Below are positions 1 to 10,202 of a DNA stretch of 64,000 nucleotides, one piece after another. The DNA is taken from contig NZ_JAKZLA010000003.1 in assembly GCF_022808775.1 (NCBI RefSeq), positions 496,001 through 560,000 on the forward strand. Reading direction: 5' to 3'. The notes beneath the pieces were generated by a model. That model ran no database searches and had not been told where the DNA came from. It worked only from the letters and a program-made list of their open reading frames with translations. A program made the position numbers and the translations under genes. How positions within the stretch are numbered: position 1 is the stretch's first letter; the number at the start of each line of letters is the position of its first letter. This DNA is from Geothrix terrae. GTDB lineage: Bacteria > Acidobacteriota > Holophagae > Holophagales > Holophagaceae.

Positions 1-1
1 C

Positions 2-307
2 CACGAGCGCCTGAACCTCGGCAACGTCTCCATGAGCGAGGCCATCCAGCTGGCGGACAGCCAGCCCGACAAGGCCATCCACGGGTTCCGGCAGGCCATC
101 AAGGCTGATCCGACCAACGTGAACGCCCATGCCTGGCTGGCCACCGTGCTCTATGATCAGGGCCGCCATGCCGAATTCGTCCAGGAGTTGCGCGAGGCGC
201 GGCGCCAGGGCATCCTCGGCCAGATGGCCGCGCGCAACATCCGCTTCCGGGCCGTCCTCAACCAGGCCCGTTTCAACCGGAAGCTCCCTGCGGATCTGGC
301 GGACTGA
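2..307 (+). CDS. TPR-containing protein, C-terminal end (partial)
   Basis: The reading frame is open at the left edge, so the start lies outside the window; only about 101 residues are visible. The visible part carries one recognisable tetratricopeptide pair, with DKAIHGFRQAIKADP followed by the helix NAHAWLATVLYDQGRHAEF, the spacing typical of TPR. It then ends in a basic tail. TPR units mediate protein contacts, so the partner cannot be deduced. The TGA stop is 2 bp before the RNase III start, which suggests a common transcript. The true function depends on the missing N-terminus. Confidence 0.6.
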   Translation, partial: HERLNLGNVSMSEAIQLADSQPDKAIHGFRQAIKADPTNVNAHAWLATVLYDQGRHAEFVQELREARRQGILGQMAARNIRFRAVLNQARFNRKLPADLAD

Positions 308-309
308 CC

Positions 310-1017
310 ATGGCGAAACACGCCGAAGAACGGGCCGCCCTGGAGGCCGCACTGGGCTACCGGTTCGCGAATCCCGCGCTGCTCCAGGAGGCGCTGACCC
401 ACACCTCCGCCGCCAGGGGCCGGGACAACCAGCGGCTGGAGTTCCTGGGGGATGCCCTCCTGAATTTCTCCGTGGCGCTGCTGCTCCACCGGGAGCGGCC
501 GGACTGGCAGGAAGGCCCCATGAGCAAGTTCCGGGGCGTGCTGGTGTGCACGGATTCGCTGCACCGGTGGGCGCTGGATCTGGGCCTGGATCGCGCCCTG
601 AGCGCCGCGCATCCCAGGAAGGCCCCCCCCATGGGACCCAAACCCCTGGCCGATGCCCTGGAGGCCCTGCTGGCGGCGGTCTACCTGGACGCCCAGGCTT
701 CGGGAAGGGATGGACACGCCGCCGCCATGGCCCTGGCGGAAGGCCGGTTCCTGGAGCCCATCCGCCAGGCCCATCCGGATGCGTGGTCCCGCCTGGATCC
801 CAAGACCTCCCTCCAGGAGGCCGCCGCCCGGCTAGGATTGCCCACTCCCGCGTACACCCTGATCTCCCAATCCGGTCCCGGTCACGCCCCCCTCTTCACT
901 GTGCGGGTGGCCGTGGGCGATCGCAGCGTCGACGCCCGGGGGTCCTCCCGCAAGCGGGCCGAAAGCGACGCCGCCCGGCACCTCCTGGATCTGCTGACGG
1001 GATCCTCACAGGCGTAA
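310..1017 (+). CDS. rnc: Ribonuclease III
   Basis: Double-strand-specific endoribonuclease for rRNA and mRNA processing in the cytoplasm; 235 aa, the normal family length. The N-terminal nuclease domain (about 1-150) holds the signature RLEFLGDALL at 42-51 with E44 and D48, and the second metal-site motif LADALEALL with D115 and E118. The C-terminal dsRNA-binding domain covers about 160-228. The residue matching E. coli Glu38 is Gln41 (NQRLEFLGD instead of NERLEFLGD), while the main catalytic acids are present. The ATG lies 2 bp after the upstream TPR gene. Confidence 0.93.
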   Translation: MAKHAEERAALEAALGYRFANPALLQEALTHTSAARGRDNQRLEFLGDALLNFSVALLLHRERPDWQEGPMSKFRGVLVCTDSLHRWALDLGLDRALSAAHPRKAPPMGPKPLADALEALLAAVYLDAQASGRDGHAAAMALAEGRFLEPIRQAHPDAWSRLDPKTSLQEAAARLGLPTPAYTLISQSGPGHAPLFTVRVAVGDRSVDARGSSRKRAESDAARHLLDLLTGSSQA

Positions 1018-1061
1018 CCCTTGCGTTACACTCCCATCTACCGGTCTACCGGGGTGTCCGC

Positions 1062-1778
1062 TTGAAGATCTACCCAACCTTGAACCTCCAGCATGGCCGC
1101 GTCATCCCCACCACGGGACAGGGCGAGCCCTCGGCGGAGGCCCCGCTGGATCTCGCCGCCCGGCTGCTGGACGAGGGCGCCACGCGCATGGCGCTGGTGG
1201 ACGTGGATGCCGCCATGGGCAAGGGCAACAACCGCGAGCTCATCGCCCAGATCCTCCAGCGCTGCCATGCCCGGGGCCGGAAGGTCTGCATCCAGGTGGC
1301 CGGCGGCATCCGCAGCTCGGACCAGGCCCAGTTCTTCATCGACCACGGCGCGGTCTGGCTGGTGGCGGGCACGATCCTCCACAAGTCGTCCCTCGTGTCG
1401 GAACAGCTCATGGCCCGCTTCCAGCCCTTCCTCACCGCGGCCATCGACGCCCGGGGCGGGAGGGTGCATCGCTCGGGCTGGGTGGACACGGCCAACCTCA
1501 GCGCCCTCGACCTCGCCCTGCGCGCCAAGGCCTATGGCTTCAAGCGGCTGCTCTTCGTGGACATCCCCGAAGTGCCCGGCGCCGATCCCGACTTCGAGAC
1601 CGCGATCGCGCTGGCCACCGCCACCGGCCTGCCGCTGGTCATGGGCGGCAGCATCACGTCCCTCCGGCATCTGGACGCCGCGCCCACCCACCTCGGCCTC
1701 AAGGGCGCCCTGGTCGACGCCCTCCTCTTCCGCGAAGATCCCGGACTCCTGGCCCTCCTCCAAGCCGCCTGCGCCTGA
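1062..1778 (+). CDS. HisA-like (beta/alpha)8 isomerase-family protein, divergent
   Basis: 238 aa from a TTG start; the frame is open further upstream but only this start gives the normal MKIYPTLNL beginning of the fold. HisA converts ProFAR to PRFAR in histidine synthesis. The barrel is recognisable: beta-1 strand at 2-8, LVDVDAAMGKGNN near 45-57, the phosphate-site strand VAGGIRSS at 79-86, AAID at 126-129 and MGGSITS near 200. However the first catalytic Asp (position 8) is Asn, and the segment that normally reads as an R-D-G-T loop after the DI strand is replaced by PEVPGADPDF. No other his genes are nearby. It may be a repurposed HisA/HisF relative or a diverged functional HisA. Confidence 0.7.
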   Translation: MKIYPTLNLQHGRVIPTTGQGEPSAEAPLDLAARLLDEGATRMALVDVDAAMGKGNNRELIAQILQRCHARGRKVCIQVAGGIRSSDQAQFFIDHGAVWLVAGTILHKSSLVSEQLMARFQPFLTAAIDARGGRVHRSGWVDTANLSALDLALRAKAYGFKRLLFVDIPEVPGADPDFETAIALATATGLPLVMGGSITSLRHLDAAPTHLGLKGALVDALLFREDPGLLALLQAACA

Positions 1779-1789
1779 CTGGAGGACCC

Positions 1790-3574
1790 GTGACGGAACC
1801 GAAAGGCGCGTTCCTCGCCAGCCTAACGGAACCGGAACGGATCCACTTCCGCCACCTGGCCCTGGTGCGCCCGCAGCTGCCGTCGGAAAGCCAGATCCTC
1901 ATGCTGGAGGGCCTGGCCCGGTCCCTGGACTCGCCGCGCCTGCTGACCCTCATGGCCCGCACGCCCCACTGGCTGGCCCACTGGCCCATCCTCCTGGGGC
2001 TGGCGGAGAACGAGGCCACCCCCGAGGCCATCCGCCGCGACCTGGAGATGGTGGTCTCCCTGTTCGGCCAGATGCGGGAGATGGACCAGGCGCCCACTAC
2101 CGAGAAGGAGGACCGCTCCGAGGCGGTGAAGGCGCTCTACGCCCAGCTGAATCCCGAGCTGAAGCCCGTGGCCAAGCTCCTGGCGAAGCAGATCGCCAAG
2201 TCCGTCTCCGCCACCGGCTCCACCCAGGAGCTGCCTCCCCTGCCCGGGGAGGATCCCGATTGGGAGACCCTCACGACCCTGCCGGAGGCCCCCGCCACGC
2301 CGGCGCCGGCGCCAGTGGCGAACAAGGGGGATCGGCTCACCCGGGCCCAGCAGACCGCCCAGCCCGACGAGTTGGTGGGCTTCCTGGTGGACCCGGACGC
2401 GGATCTCCGCCTGGCCGCCCTCCAGAACCCGCTCATCTCCGAGGAGCTCCTCCTCCGGGCCCTGGGCCAGAGCGCCGTGCCGGAGCTCTTCGAGGAGGTG
2501 TACGCCGAAGCCCGCTGGTACTTCCGGGAGCCCGTGCGGGAGGGCATCCAGGAGGCCCCTGGTTGTCCCGCCGGGCTGTCGCGCCGCCTGGCCCTTTCCC
2601 GCCTCCTCGTGGCGACGCTGGAACGGGGCGCATCGAAGCCCGCCTCCCTGCGCCGCATCGTGAGCCTCTTCTCCCAGCTGGAGGAAGGCGAGTACCAGTT
2701 CGTCACCTACTGGGCCAAGCGGCAGTCCCCCCACCTGCTCCGGGTGGTGAAATACTTCTACGACCGCCTCCTCCGCCAGCGGTCGGGGCTGTCCACCGCC
2801 CTGCCCGAGCGCGGCGAGGACGGCCGCTGGGCCAGCCTCGAGGAGCGGGTGTTCCTCGCCACCCAGGCCACCCAGGAGGACCAGCTCATCCAGGTGCTCA
2901 AGGATCCGGATCCCCAGGTGTTCCACCTGTCCCTGGACAATCCGGCCCTCACGCCGCGGATGCTGGCCTCCACCCTACCCACCCTGGACCGCGACCGGGC
3001 CGAGCAGGTGGCCGCGCACGCCAAGTGGCAGGAAGATCCGCTGGTGGCGGAAACCCTGGTGCACCATCCCCACCTGACGGAAGCCACGGCCCTCCGCCTG
3101 CTCGCGAACCTGCCCGGCCTCAAGCCCGCCATCGAGATCCTGCGGGATCCGCGGCTCCAGCATCTGGAGGTCAAGCGCCGGGCCCTGGAGACCCTCCGCA
3201 CCCTCTACCTGGCCATGGACGTCTCCGACCGGATCACCGCCCTCCGCACCTCCGGCGGTGAGCTGATGCGCCACCTTCCCCAGGAGGTGCTCCAGGACGA
3301 GGAGACGTTGCGGCGCATGGTGTCCGACCGCCAGCTGGATCCCGGGATCCTCCTCCGCCTCGCCCGGAACAAGCTGACCCCCCGCGCCGTGCTGGAGCAG
3401 ATCGCCGGGCATCCGGTGCTCATGGCCCACGCCGCGATCATGTCCGAGCTGCTGCTGAACCCCAAGACGCCCCGGGAAGCCTCGGCCCGCATCTGGGGTC
3501 TGCTGTCCGAGGCCGAGCAGCAGCAACTTCTCCGCAGCCCGCACCTGCCCGTGACCCTGCGGACCCTCGGGTAA
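1790..3574 (+). CDS. Hypothetical protein, alpha-helical repeat type
   Basis: 594 aa, GTG start 5 bp after a clear GGAGG. I do not recognise a named family. The sequence is Leu/Ala/Arg rich and almost entirely helical by eye. From about 190 onward there are recurring units of the style 'D-P-D..L-R-L-A-A-L-Q-N-P..S-E-E-L-L' (for example near 200-220, 365-385 and 415-440), reminiscent of leucine-rich-variant or HEAT-like solenoids. An acidic/proline linker lies near 150-185. There is no signal peptide and no membrane segment, so a cytoplasmic scaffold is likely. It sits 11 bp after the HisA-like gene and ahead of a lipoprotein gene. Confidence 0.6.
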   Translation: MTEPKGAFLASLTEPERIHFRHLALVRPQLPSESQILMLEGLARSLDSPRLLTLMARTPHWLAHWPILLGLAENEATPEAIRRDLEMVVSLFGQMREMDQAPTTEKEDRSEAVKALYAQLNPELKPVAKLLAKQIAKSVSATGSTQELPPLPGEDPDWETLTTLPEAPATPAPAPVANKGDRLTRAQQTAQPDELVGFLVDPDADLRLAALQNPLISEELLLRALGQSAVPELFEEVYAEARWYFREPVREGIQEAPGCPAGLSRRLALSRLLVATLERGASKPASLRRIVSLFSQLEEGEYQFVTYWAKRQSPHLLRVVKYFYDRLLRQRSGLSTALPERGEDGRWASLEERVFLATQATQEDQLIQVLKDPDPQVFHLSLDNPALTPRMLASTLPTLDRDRAEQVAAHAKWQEDPLVAETLVHHPHLTEATALRLLANLPGLKPAIEILRDPRLQHLEVKRRALETLRTLYLAMDVSDRITALRTSGGELMRHLPQEVLQDEETLRRMVSDRQLDPGILLRLARNKLTPRAVLEQIAGHPVLMAHAAIMSELLLNPKTPREASARIWGLLSEAEQQQLLRSPHLPVTLRTLG

Positions 3575-3616
3575 ACGGGGGCAGGACCGCCCCGTAACCC
3601 AGATCCAGGAGCCCCC

Positions 3617-4642
3617 ATGCGCCGCCCCGCCGCCATTCTGATCCCCGCCGCGGTGGCGCTGGTCTGTCTGCCTTTCGTCACCTCGTGCCGGCCTAAGCCC
3701 CGTGTTCCCGGCTGGGTGCAGTCCGCGCCGACCGACAGCGTGGCCTCATTCTCCGGCGAAGCGGCCTGGATGCTCACCCACAAGGAGGTCCAGTCCCTTA
3801 TCTCCCGGGATCCCTCGGTGGAGCGGGCCCTCGATCTCTTCCTCCAGAAGGCGCGCATCAACCCGCGCACGGAGACGGGCCGGGTGACCTTCCATGTCAT
3901 CGGCGTGCCGCAACAGGGCGAATCGAACATCCAGAAAGGCCTTGAGCACGTCCTCATCCAGCTGAACCAGTTCGCCGATCCGACGTCGCTGGTGGCGGCC
4001 CTCTCCGAATCCTTCCCCCAGGAGGGGAGCCTGCGCCTCCAAGGCCGGGACTGGCCGCTCCACGTGATCCTCGACCTGGAGGCCGGCGGGGCGAAGGCTC
4101 ACATCCGGGCCGCCAGCGACGAGAAGGGCCAGATCTGGATCGGCTCGCTGGAGGCCCTCCAGCGCATGGCGGCCAAGGACAGCCTCGCCACCCGGCCGGA
4201 CGCGGCCCTCGCCGCCGAGTGGATCAACCCCCGGGCGCCCTTCCAGGGCTACCTCCAGCCCGAGGCCCTGCTGGGCGGGCTGCGCCGCAACCTGGAGGGG
4301 ACCCTCGTGAAGGACCTGCCCCAGGGTGTCAGTGCCCTCTTCTGGAGCATCACACCGCCCGCCGGGAAGGAGCCCGCCGGAAAAGAGCAGGCCATCCGCT
4401 TCGAGCTGGCCCTGGCGGGCACGCCCGAGGGGATCAACCAGGTCACGCCCTGGCTCCAGCGGCTGGTCGCCGCCGCCAATGCCGTGCAGGCCGCCCCCGG
4501 CGCCGCCCCCCAGCTCCTGCAGGAACAGCGCCGGGTGGGGCTGCGCTGTGCACTGACGCCCGAGCAGCTCAAGCTGGTGATGGAGAAGCTGGGGCAACCG
4601 GATTTCTCCTTCACCCTCCCCGTCCGAGTCCCCAAGGCATGA
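3617..4642 (+). CDS. Putative lipoprotein of unknown function
   Basis: 341 aa. The N-terminus is a lipoprotein signal: two Arg, a hydrophobic stretch and a lipobox-like VTSC with Cys at 24. The mature part has no motif I recognise; it looks like a mixed alpha/beta domain that may be repeated (strand patterns near 95-150 and 225-330). The start has an AGGAG-like site just upstream. The stop overlaps the start of the ECF sigma gene (ATGA at 4639-4642), so translation is coupled to it, and the protein may be an input or output of that signalling set. Confidence 0.6.
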   Translation: MRRPAAILIPAAVALVCLPFVTSCRPKPRVPGWVQSAPTDSVASFSGEAAWMLTHKEVQSLISRDPSVERALDLFLQKARINPRTETGRVTFHVIGVPQQGESNIQKGLEHVLIQLNQFADPTSLVAALSESFPQEGSLRLQGRDWPLHVILDLEAGGAKAHIRAASDEKGQIWIGSLEALQRMAAKDSLATRPDAALAAEWINPRAPFQGYLQPEALLGGLRRNLEGTLVKDLPQGVSALFWSITPPAGKEPAGKEQAIRFELALAGTPEGINQVTPWLQRLVAAANAVQAAPGAAPQLLQEQRRVGLRCALTPEQLKLVMEKLGQPDFSFTLPVRVPKA

Positions 4643-5229
4643 GCGCGGCCCTCCCCCAGCCGCCGACTGACGGCCCCCTCCTGCCGGAGACGGAGTCCCC
4701 CGAGTTCTGGATGGCCCAGCTCAAGGCCGGCCGGGAGGAGGCCCTGGCCCACCTCATGGCCCGCTTCGAGCGCCCCCTCTGCGCCTTCCTCCACCGGCGC
4801 CTGCAGGGCGAGGCCGGGGTGGTCCAGGAGCTGGTCCAGGAGGTTTTTCTCAAGTGTCTCCAGCATTGTCAGCGATTCGAGGAAGGCCGCCCGGTGGCTG
4901 CCTGGCTTTTTACATTGGCGGCTAATGCGGCGACCGACCACCTCCGTAGACGGGGGAGAGAGGTACCCCCTCCCGAGACCTTTGACGCACCGGATCCCCA
5001 GCAGGCTTCACCCTGGGAATCCGTGGACCAAAGCCGGCGCATCCAGGCCCTTCGCGGGGCCCTGGAGGGCCTCACCCCCCGCCAGCGGGCCATGGTGCTC
5101 GCCTACTACGTCCACGAGCACCCGGTGAAACGCATCGCCCAGGACCTGGGCTGCGCCGAAGGCACCGTGAAAGCCACCCTGTTCCAAAGCCTCCAGAAGC
5201 TCCGCAAGACCCTTGGACCCCAGCCATGA
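4639..5229 (+). CDS. ECF-type RNA polymerase sigma factor
   Basis: 196 aa. Region 2 (about 35-105) contains the helix VQELVQEVFLKCLQH and WLFTLAANAATDHLRRR, the usual core-binding and -10 recognition element. Region 4 (about 135-190) has GLTPRQRAMVLAYY and the helix-turn-helix IAQDLGCAEGTVKATL. This is the normal two-domain ECF form without extra domains. The start was chosen at the ATGA overlap with the upstream lipoprotein; longer versions of the frame run into that gene. Its stop again overlaps the next gene by 4 bp, which is typical of a sigma/anti-sigma pair. The target regulon is unknown. Confidence 0.87.
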   Translation: MSAALPQPPTDGPLLPETESPEFWMAQLKAGREEALAHLMARFERPLCAFLHRRLQGEAGVVQELVQEVFLKCLQHCQRFEEGRPVAAWLFTLAANAATDHLRRRGREVPPPETFDAPDPQQASPWESVDQSRRIQALRGALEGLTPRQRAMVLAYYVHEHPVKRIAQDLGCAEGTVKATLFQSLQKLRKTLGPQP

Positions 5230-5912
5230 CCGCCGCCCCCGACCCCAACCGCCTTGATCCCCAGGAAGAGGCCCGCCGCTTCGAGCTGCTCGAACGGCCC
5301 GAGCTCTGGCCTGACGATCCGGCGCAGCAGGCCGAGCTGGCAGGGCTGCTCGAGCTCCACCTCGCCCTGGAGAGCCACGGCCCCGGCCTGGCCGAAAGCC
5401 TGGCCCCACCCCCCCGCCTCCACTGGACCGGGTCCTGGACCCTGGCGGCCGCCGCGGTTTTGCTGGTGGCCCTGATCCCGGCCACCTACACCGTGCTGCA
5501 CACCCAGAGCCTCCGCGCCCAGGCCCAGGACACGGCCCGGCTGGAGCAGCTGGCCCGCAAACGCACCCAGGACCGCGCCTGGATCGCCTTCTTCCGGCAG
5601 AGCACCACCCTGCTCCAGGATTTCGAGCAGGACCCGACCCTGTGCAAGAAGGGGGAGGAGGACCGGCGCCAGGAGCGGGAGATGGCCCTGACCCTGCTGG
5701 AGGCCAGCCACCAGCTCGCCGCCCAGGGCGCGCCCATCCAGGAGGCCGAGGCCATCCGCGCCAACCTCCACGCCTGGCTGTCCGAAGTGGCCTTCGAGGA
5801 TGACTGCCTCAGCGTCGAGCGGGCCCGTGAGCTCCGACAGTGGGCCGCGGCCCACAACCTGGAGGGCGAGTCCGAGCGCATGGAACGGCGCCTCAGGGGA
5901 GACGGCGCATGA
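5226..5912 (+). CDS. Probable membrane anti-sigma factor
   Basis: 228 aa, overlapping the sigma gene by ATGA. The cytoplasmic N-terminal part (1-68) is acidic and Leu rich and is followed by a single transmembrane helix at about 70-90, then a mostly helical, charged extracytoplasmic part. This layout and the position directly after an ECF sigma gene fit an anti-sigma factor. I see no HxxxCxxC zinc motif, so it is not a ZAS-type protein. Assignment rests on context and topology, not on a recognised domain. Confidence 0.6.
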   Translation: MTAAPDPNRLDPQEEARRFELLERPELWPDDPAQQAELAGLLELHLALESHGPGLAESLAPPPRLHWTGSWTLAAAAVLLVALIPATYTVLHTQSLRAQAQDTARLEQLARKRTQDRAWIAFFRQSTTLLQDFEQDPTLCKKGEEDRRQEREMALTLLEASHQLAAQGAPIQEAEAIRANLHAWLSEVAFEDDCLSVERARELRQWAAAHNLEGESERMERRLRGDGA

Positions 5913-6730
5913 CCTTCTCCCTCCTCGTGGCCGTGCCGGCGCTGATCGCGCCCGCCGCCCCGGAGCCCGCCGTCCCCCTCGTCCTGGCGGGCCCGGAGAG
6001 CCCCGCGGACGCTCTGTTCCGGCAGGGCCGCGACCTCCGCTACGCCCAGCGCTGGTACGAAGCGGCCCAGGCCTACCGTTCGCTCATCCGCGAGTTCCCG
6101 CGGTCCTCCCGGATCCCGGACGCCCGCTACTGGCTGGCCTCCAGCCTGGAGCAGGACCAGCGGTGGGATGAGGCCGCCGAGGCCTACACCGACTTCCTGG
6201 CCCGGCATCCGGACCAGCGGATGCTGGGCAAGGAGGCCAAGCTGAACCGCGTCCGCTGCTGGGGCATCCGCCAGTGGAACAGCCCCGCGGCCCAGGCCGG
6301 CCTGGCCGGCGCCCTGTCCGACGACCGCGAGGAGGTCCGCATCGCCGCCGCCCTCCAGCTGGCCAAGCGGCGGGATGCCCGCGCCGTGCCCGTGCTCCAG
6401 GCCGGGCTGCGGGTGGACGCCTCTTCCGAGGCCTGCCGCCTCGCCCTGCAGGCCATGGGGGTCCAGCCCCAGGCCGCGGGCCCCGCCCAGGGCCGGTTCC
6501 TGGTGATCCGCGTGAAGGAGCGGGCCAAGCCCGAGGCCCTGACCGTGCGGCTGACCGTGGGCCTGGCCCGGGCCGTGGGCGGCTACCTCTCGGACGAGCA
6601 GCTGCGCCAGGCCAAGAAGAAGGGGGTGGACCTGGAGCGGCTCATGGACCAGGCCCTGAACGCCCCCAAGGGCACGGAACTCTTCAGCCTGGATGACGGC
6701 AAGAGCACGGTGACCGTGACCGTCGAGTAG
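5909..6730 (+). CDS. Exported TPR/HEAT-repeat protein
   Basis: 273 aa from the ATG that overlaps the preceding stop (ATGA); a longer version would run back into the anti-sigma-like gene. It has a short hydrophobic signal-like N-terminus (2-20). Two TPR units follow at about 31-95 (ADALFRQGRDLRYAQRWYEAA and RYWLASSLEQDQRWDEAAEAY), similar to YbgF/BamD-type repeats. A HEAT-like segment lies near 125-170 (DDREEVRIAAALQLAKRRD). The rest is charged. With the sigma and anti-sigma genes it probably forms one envelope-related unit, but no specific role can be assigned. Confidence 0.65.
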   Translation: MTFSLLVAVPALIAPAAPEPAVPLVLAGPESPADALFRQGRDLRYAQRWYEAAQAYRSLIREFPRSSRIPDARYWLASSLEQDQRWDEAAEAYTDFLARHPDQRMLGKEAKLNRVRCWGIRQWNSPAAQAGLAGALSDDREEVRIAAALQLAKRRDARAVPVLQAGLRVDASSEACRLALQAMGVQPQAAGPAQGRFLVIRVKERAKPEALTVRLTVGLARAVGGYLSDEQLRQAKKKGVDLERLMDQALNAPKGTELFSLDDGKSTVTVTVE

Positions 6731-6779
6731 CCGCCCGTGACGGCGGCATGAACCAGTGCGGCTAAGCTGGTCGCTGACC

Positions 6780-8584
<1,805 letters not shown>

Positions 8585-8585
<1 letters not shown>

Positions 8586-9652
8586 TGCGGCGCTCGGACT
8601 TCCACTTCGACCTGCCCCCGGAGCTCATCGCGCAACACCCCGCGCCCGACCGCGACGGGGCGAGGCTCCTCGTGGTGGATGCACGGACCGGGGCCTGGTC
8701 CCACCGCGCCATCCGCGACCTGCCGGACCTGGTGCCCGCGCGTAGCCTTTGTGTCCCCAACGACGTGCGCGTCCGCCACGCGCGCCTCTTCCTGAGGCGG
8801 GCCGGCGGCGGGGCGGGCGAAGCGCTCCTGTTGCGGAGCCTGGGCCAGGGGCGCTTCGAGGCCATGGTGAAGCCGGGGGCGCGGCTGAAACCGGGGGCCT
8901 CCGCCGCCGTGGTGGATCCCGTCACCCACGCGGAGCTGGCCCGCCTCGACATCCTGGAGACCCTGCCCGAGGGGCTGCGGGCCGTCCGAGTGCATGCCGC
9001 GCATGGCCTGGACTGGGACGAGATCGACCGCATCGGCCGCCTGCCCCTGCCGCCCTACATCGAGCACCTGGCGGAGGCCGAGGACGAGACCCGCTACCAG
9101 ACCGTCTTCGCCGCCCGGGAGGGCGAGGCCGTCGCGGCCCCCACGGCGGGCCTGCACTTCACGCCGGAACTTATCGGCGCCCTGGAGACCCGCGGCTGCG
9201 GCTGGCACCCGGTACGGCTCCACGTGGGCCTGGGCACCTTCCGGCCCATGACCGCCGAACGGCTGGAAGACCACGCCATGCACGAGGAGCGCTTCGAGGT
9301 CCCCGAGGCCACGGCTCAGGCCCTTGAGCCCGTCCTCCGCGATCGCACGCGGCCCGTGCTCTGCGTGGGCACCACCTCGCTGCGCACGCTCGAAGGCGCC
9401 TGGGACGGCACGCGGCTCGCGCGGGAGGGCGCCACGCGCCTCTTCATCACGCCGGGCTACCGCCTCCGCACCGCCGACCACCTGCTCACCAACTTCCATC
9501 TGCCGGAAAGCACCCTGTTCGTCCTGGTGGCCGCCCTCCTGGGCCTCGATCTGGCCCAGGCCGCCTACGCCGAGGCCGTGAAGGAGCGCTACCGGTTCTT
9601 CAGCTATGGGGATGCCATGCTGATCTTGAATGCCAAACCCAGCGACTCTTGA
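8585..9652 (+). CDS. queA: S-adenosylmethionine:tRNA ribosyltransferase-isomerase
   Basis: 355 aa. Transfers and isomerises the ribose of SAM onto preQ1 in tRNA to make epoxyqueuosine. The family N-terminus is clear (FDLPPELIAQHP at about 8-19), followed by the SAM-site region VAAPTAGLHFTPEL near 180-193, the conserved GLGTFRPM, and the C-terminal VCVGTTSLRTLE and FHLPESTL motifs. Length is standard (about 340-360). No tgt neighbour is visible in the window. It ends in front of the convergent region that carries two hairpin repeats. Confidence 0.95.
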
Positions 9653-9662
9653 TTCGCTCCCT

Positions 9663-9702
9663 GTGCGGCCCCGCTCCGCAGGCGACATTCAGTTGCCTGC
9701 TC
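9663..9702 (+). repeat. REP-like hairpin repeat, copy A
   Basis: A 40-bp unit starting GTGCGG, then CCCCGCTCCGC, then a hairpin GCAGGCGAC-ATTCA-GTTGCCTGC (9-bp stem with one G-T pair, 5-nt loop), then TCC. The same unit recurs about 72 bp downstream as copy B. It lies between the convergent ends of queA and a minus-strand gene, the usual site of REP elements. It could also act as a transcription terminator, though no T-run follows. Confidence 0.65.
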
Positions 9703-9733
9703 CCGTCGTCCCACCCCTTCGTGATTCTGATCC

Positions 9734-9775
9734 GTGCGGGTCCCCGCTCCGCAGGCGACATTCAGTCGCCTGCTC
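9734..9775 (+). repeat. REP-like hairpin repeat, copy B
   Basis: Second copy of the unit at 9663-9702: GTGCGGG, CCCCGCTCCGC, and a perfect hairpin GCAGGCGAC-ATTCA-GTCGCCTGC with TCC after it. The single change in the stem (T to C) restores a G-C pair, so the structure is kept. The shared core GGCCCCGCTCYGC also occurs in the insert at 37146-37259. Confidence 0.65.
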
Positions 9776-9791
9776 CGCGACCCGCATCGGA

Positions 9792-10139
9792 TCAGAGATA
9801 ATCGATGAACTGGTGGATCACCGGGATGCGGTGCCGCTTGCCTTTGGTGGCCTGCAGGATGCTGGTCACGGACATGCCCAGGCACCAGAGCAGCCAGAGA
9901 GGCAGGAAGAAGCGGATGGACACGGCGCCGAAGATGGGGAACAGGCCCAGGATGAGCATGGCCAGGGTCAGGGCGCACTCGGCGAAGGCCAGGATGACGC
10001 CCTGGCGCGCGTGCCAGAGCAGCTCCGGGTCCTCGCGGTTCCGCATGTAGGGCAGGAACGCCCAGGGCCCCGCGTAGCACAGGATCAGGTCTCGCAGGCG
10101 CTCCCCCACGTAGAGGGGGGTCGGGGCATCCAGGGGCAC
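9792..10139 (-). CDS. Small integral membrane protein (DUF4870/Tic20-like)
   Basis: 115 aa. The pattern LRDLILCYAGPWAFLPYM, then PELLWHARQGVILAFAE and two further hydrophobic stretches, matches the small DUF4870-type membrane proteins in which a His-Ala-Arg-Gln-Gly segment begins a helix. About three transmembrane helices at 35-60 (weak), 47-70 and 75-97. Function of the family is not established. It is downstream of the TSUP gene on the same strand with a 63-bp gap, and converges with queA. Confidence 0.6.
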   Translation of the reverse strand: MPLDAPTPLYVGERLRDLILCYAGPWAFLPYMRNREDPELLWHARQGVILAFAECALTLAMLILGLFPIFGAVSIRFFLPLWLLWCLGMSVTSILQATKGKRHRIPVIHQFIDYL

Positions 10140-10202
10140 GGCAACCTCCGGGTCGAGGATAGCGCAAGGCCGCGCCGTGCGTCCCCCGGGACGGGCTTCC
10201 GG

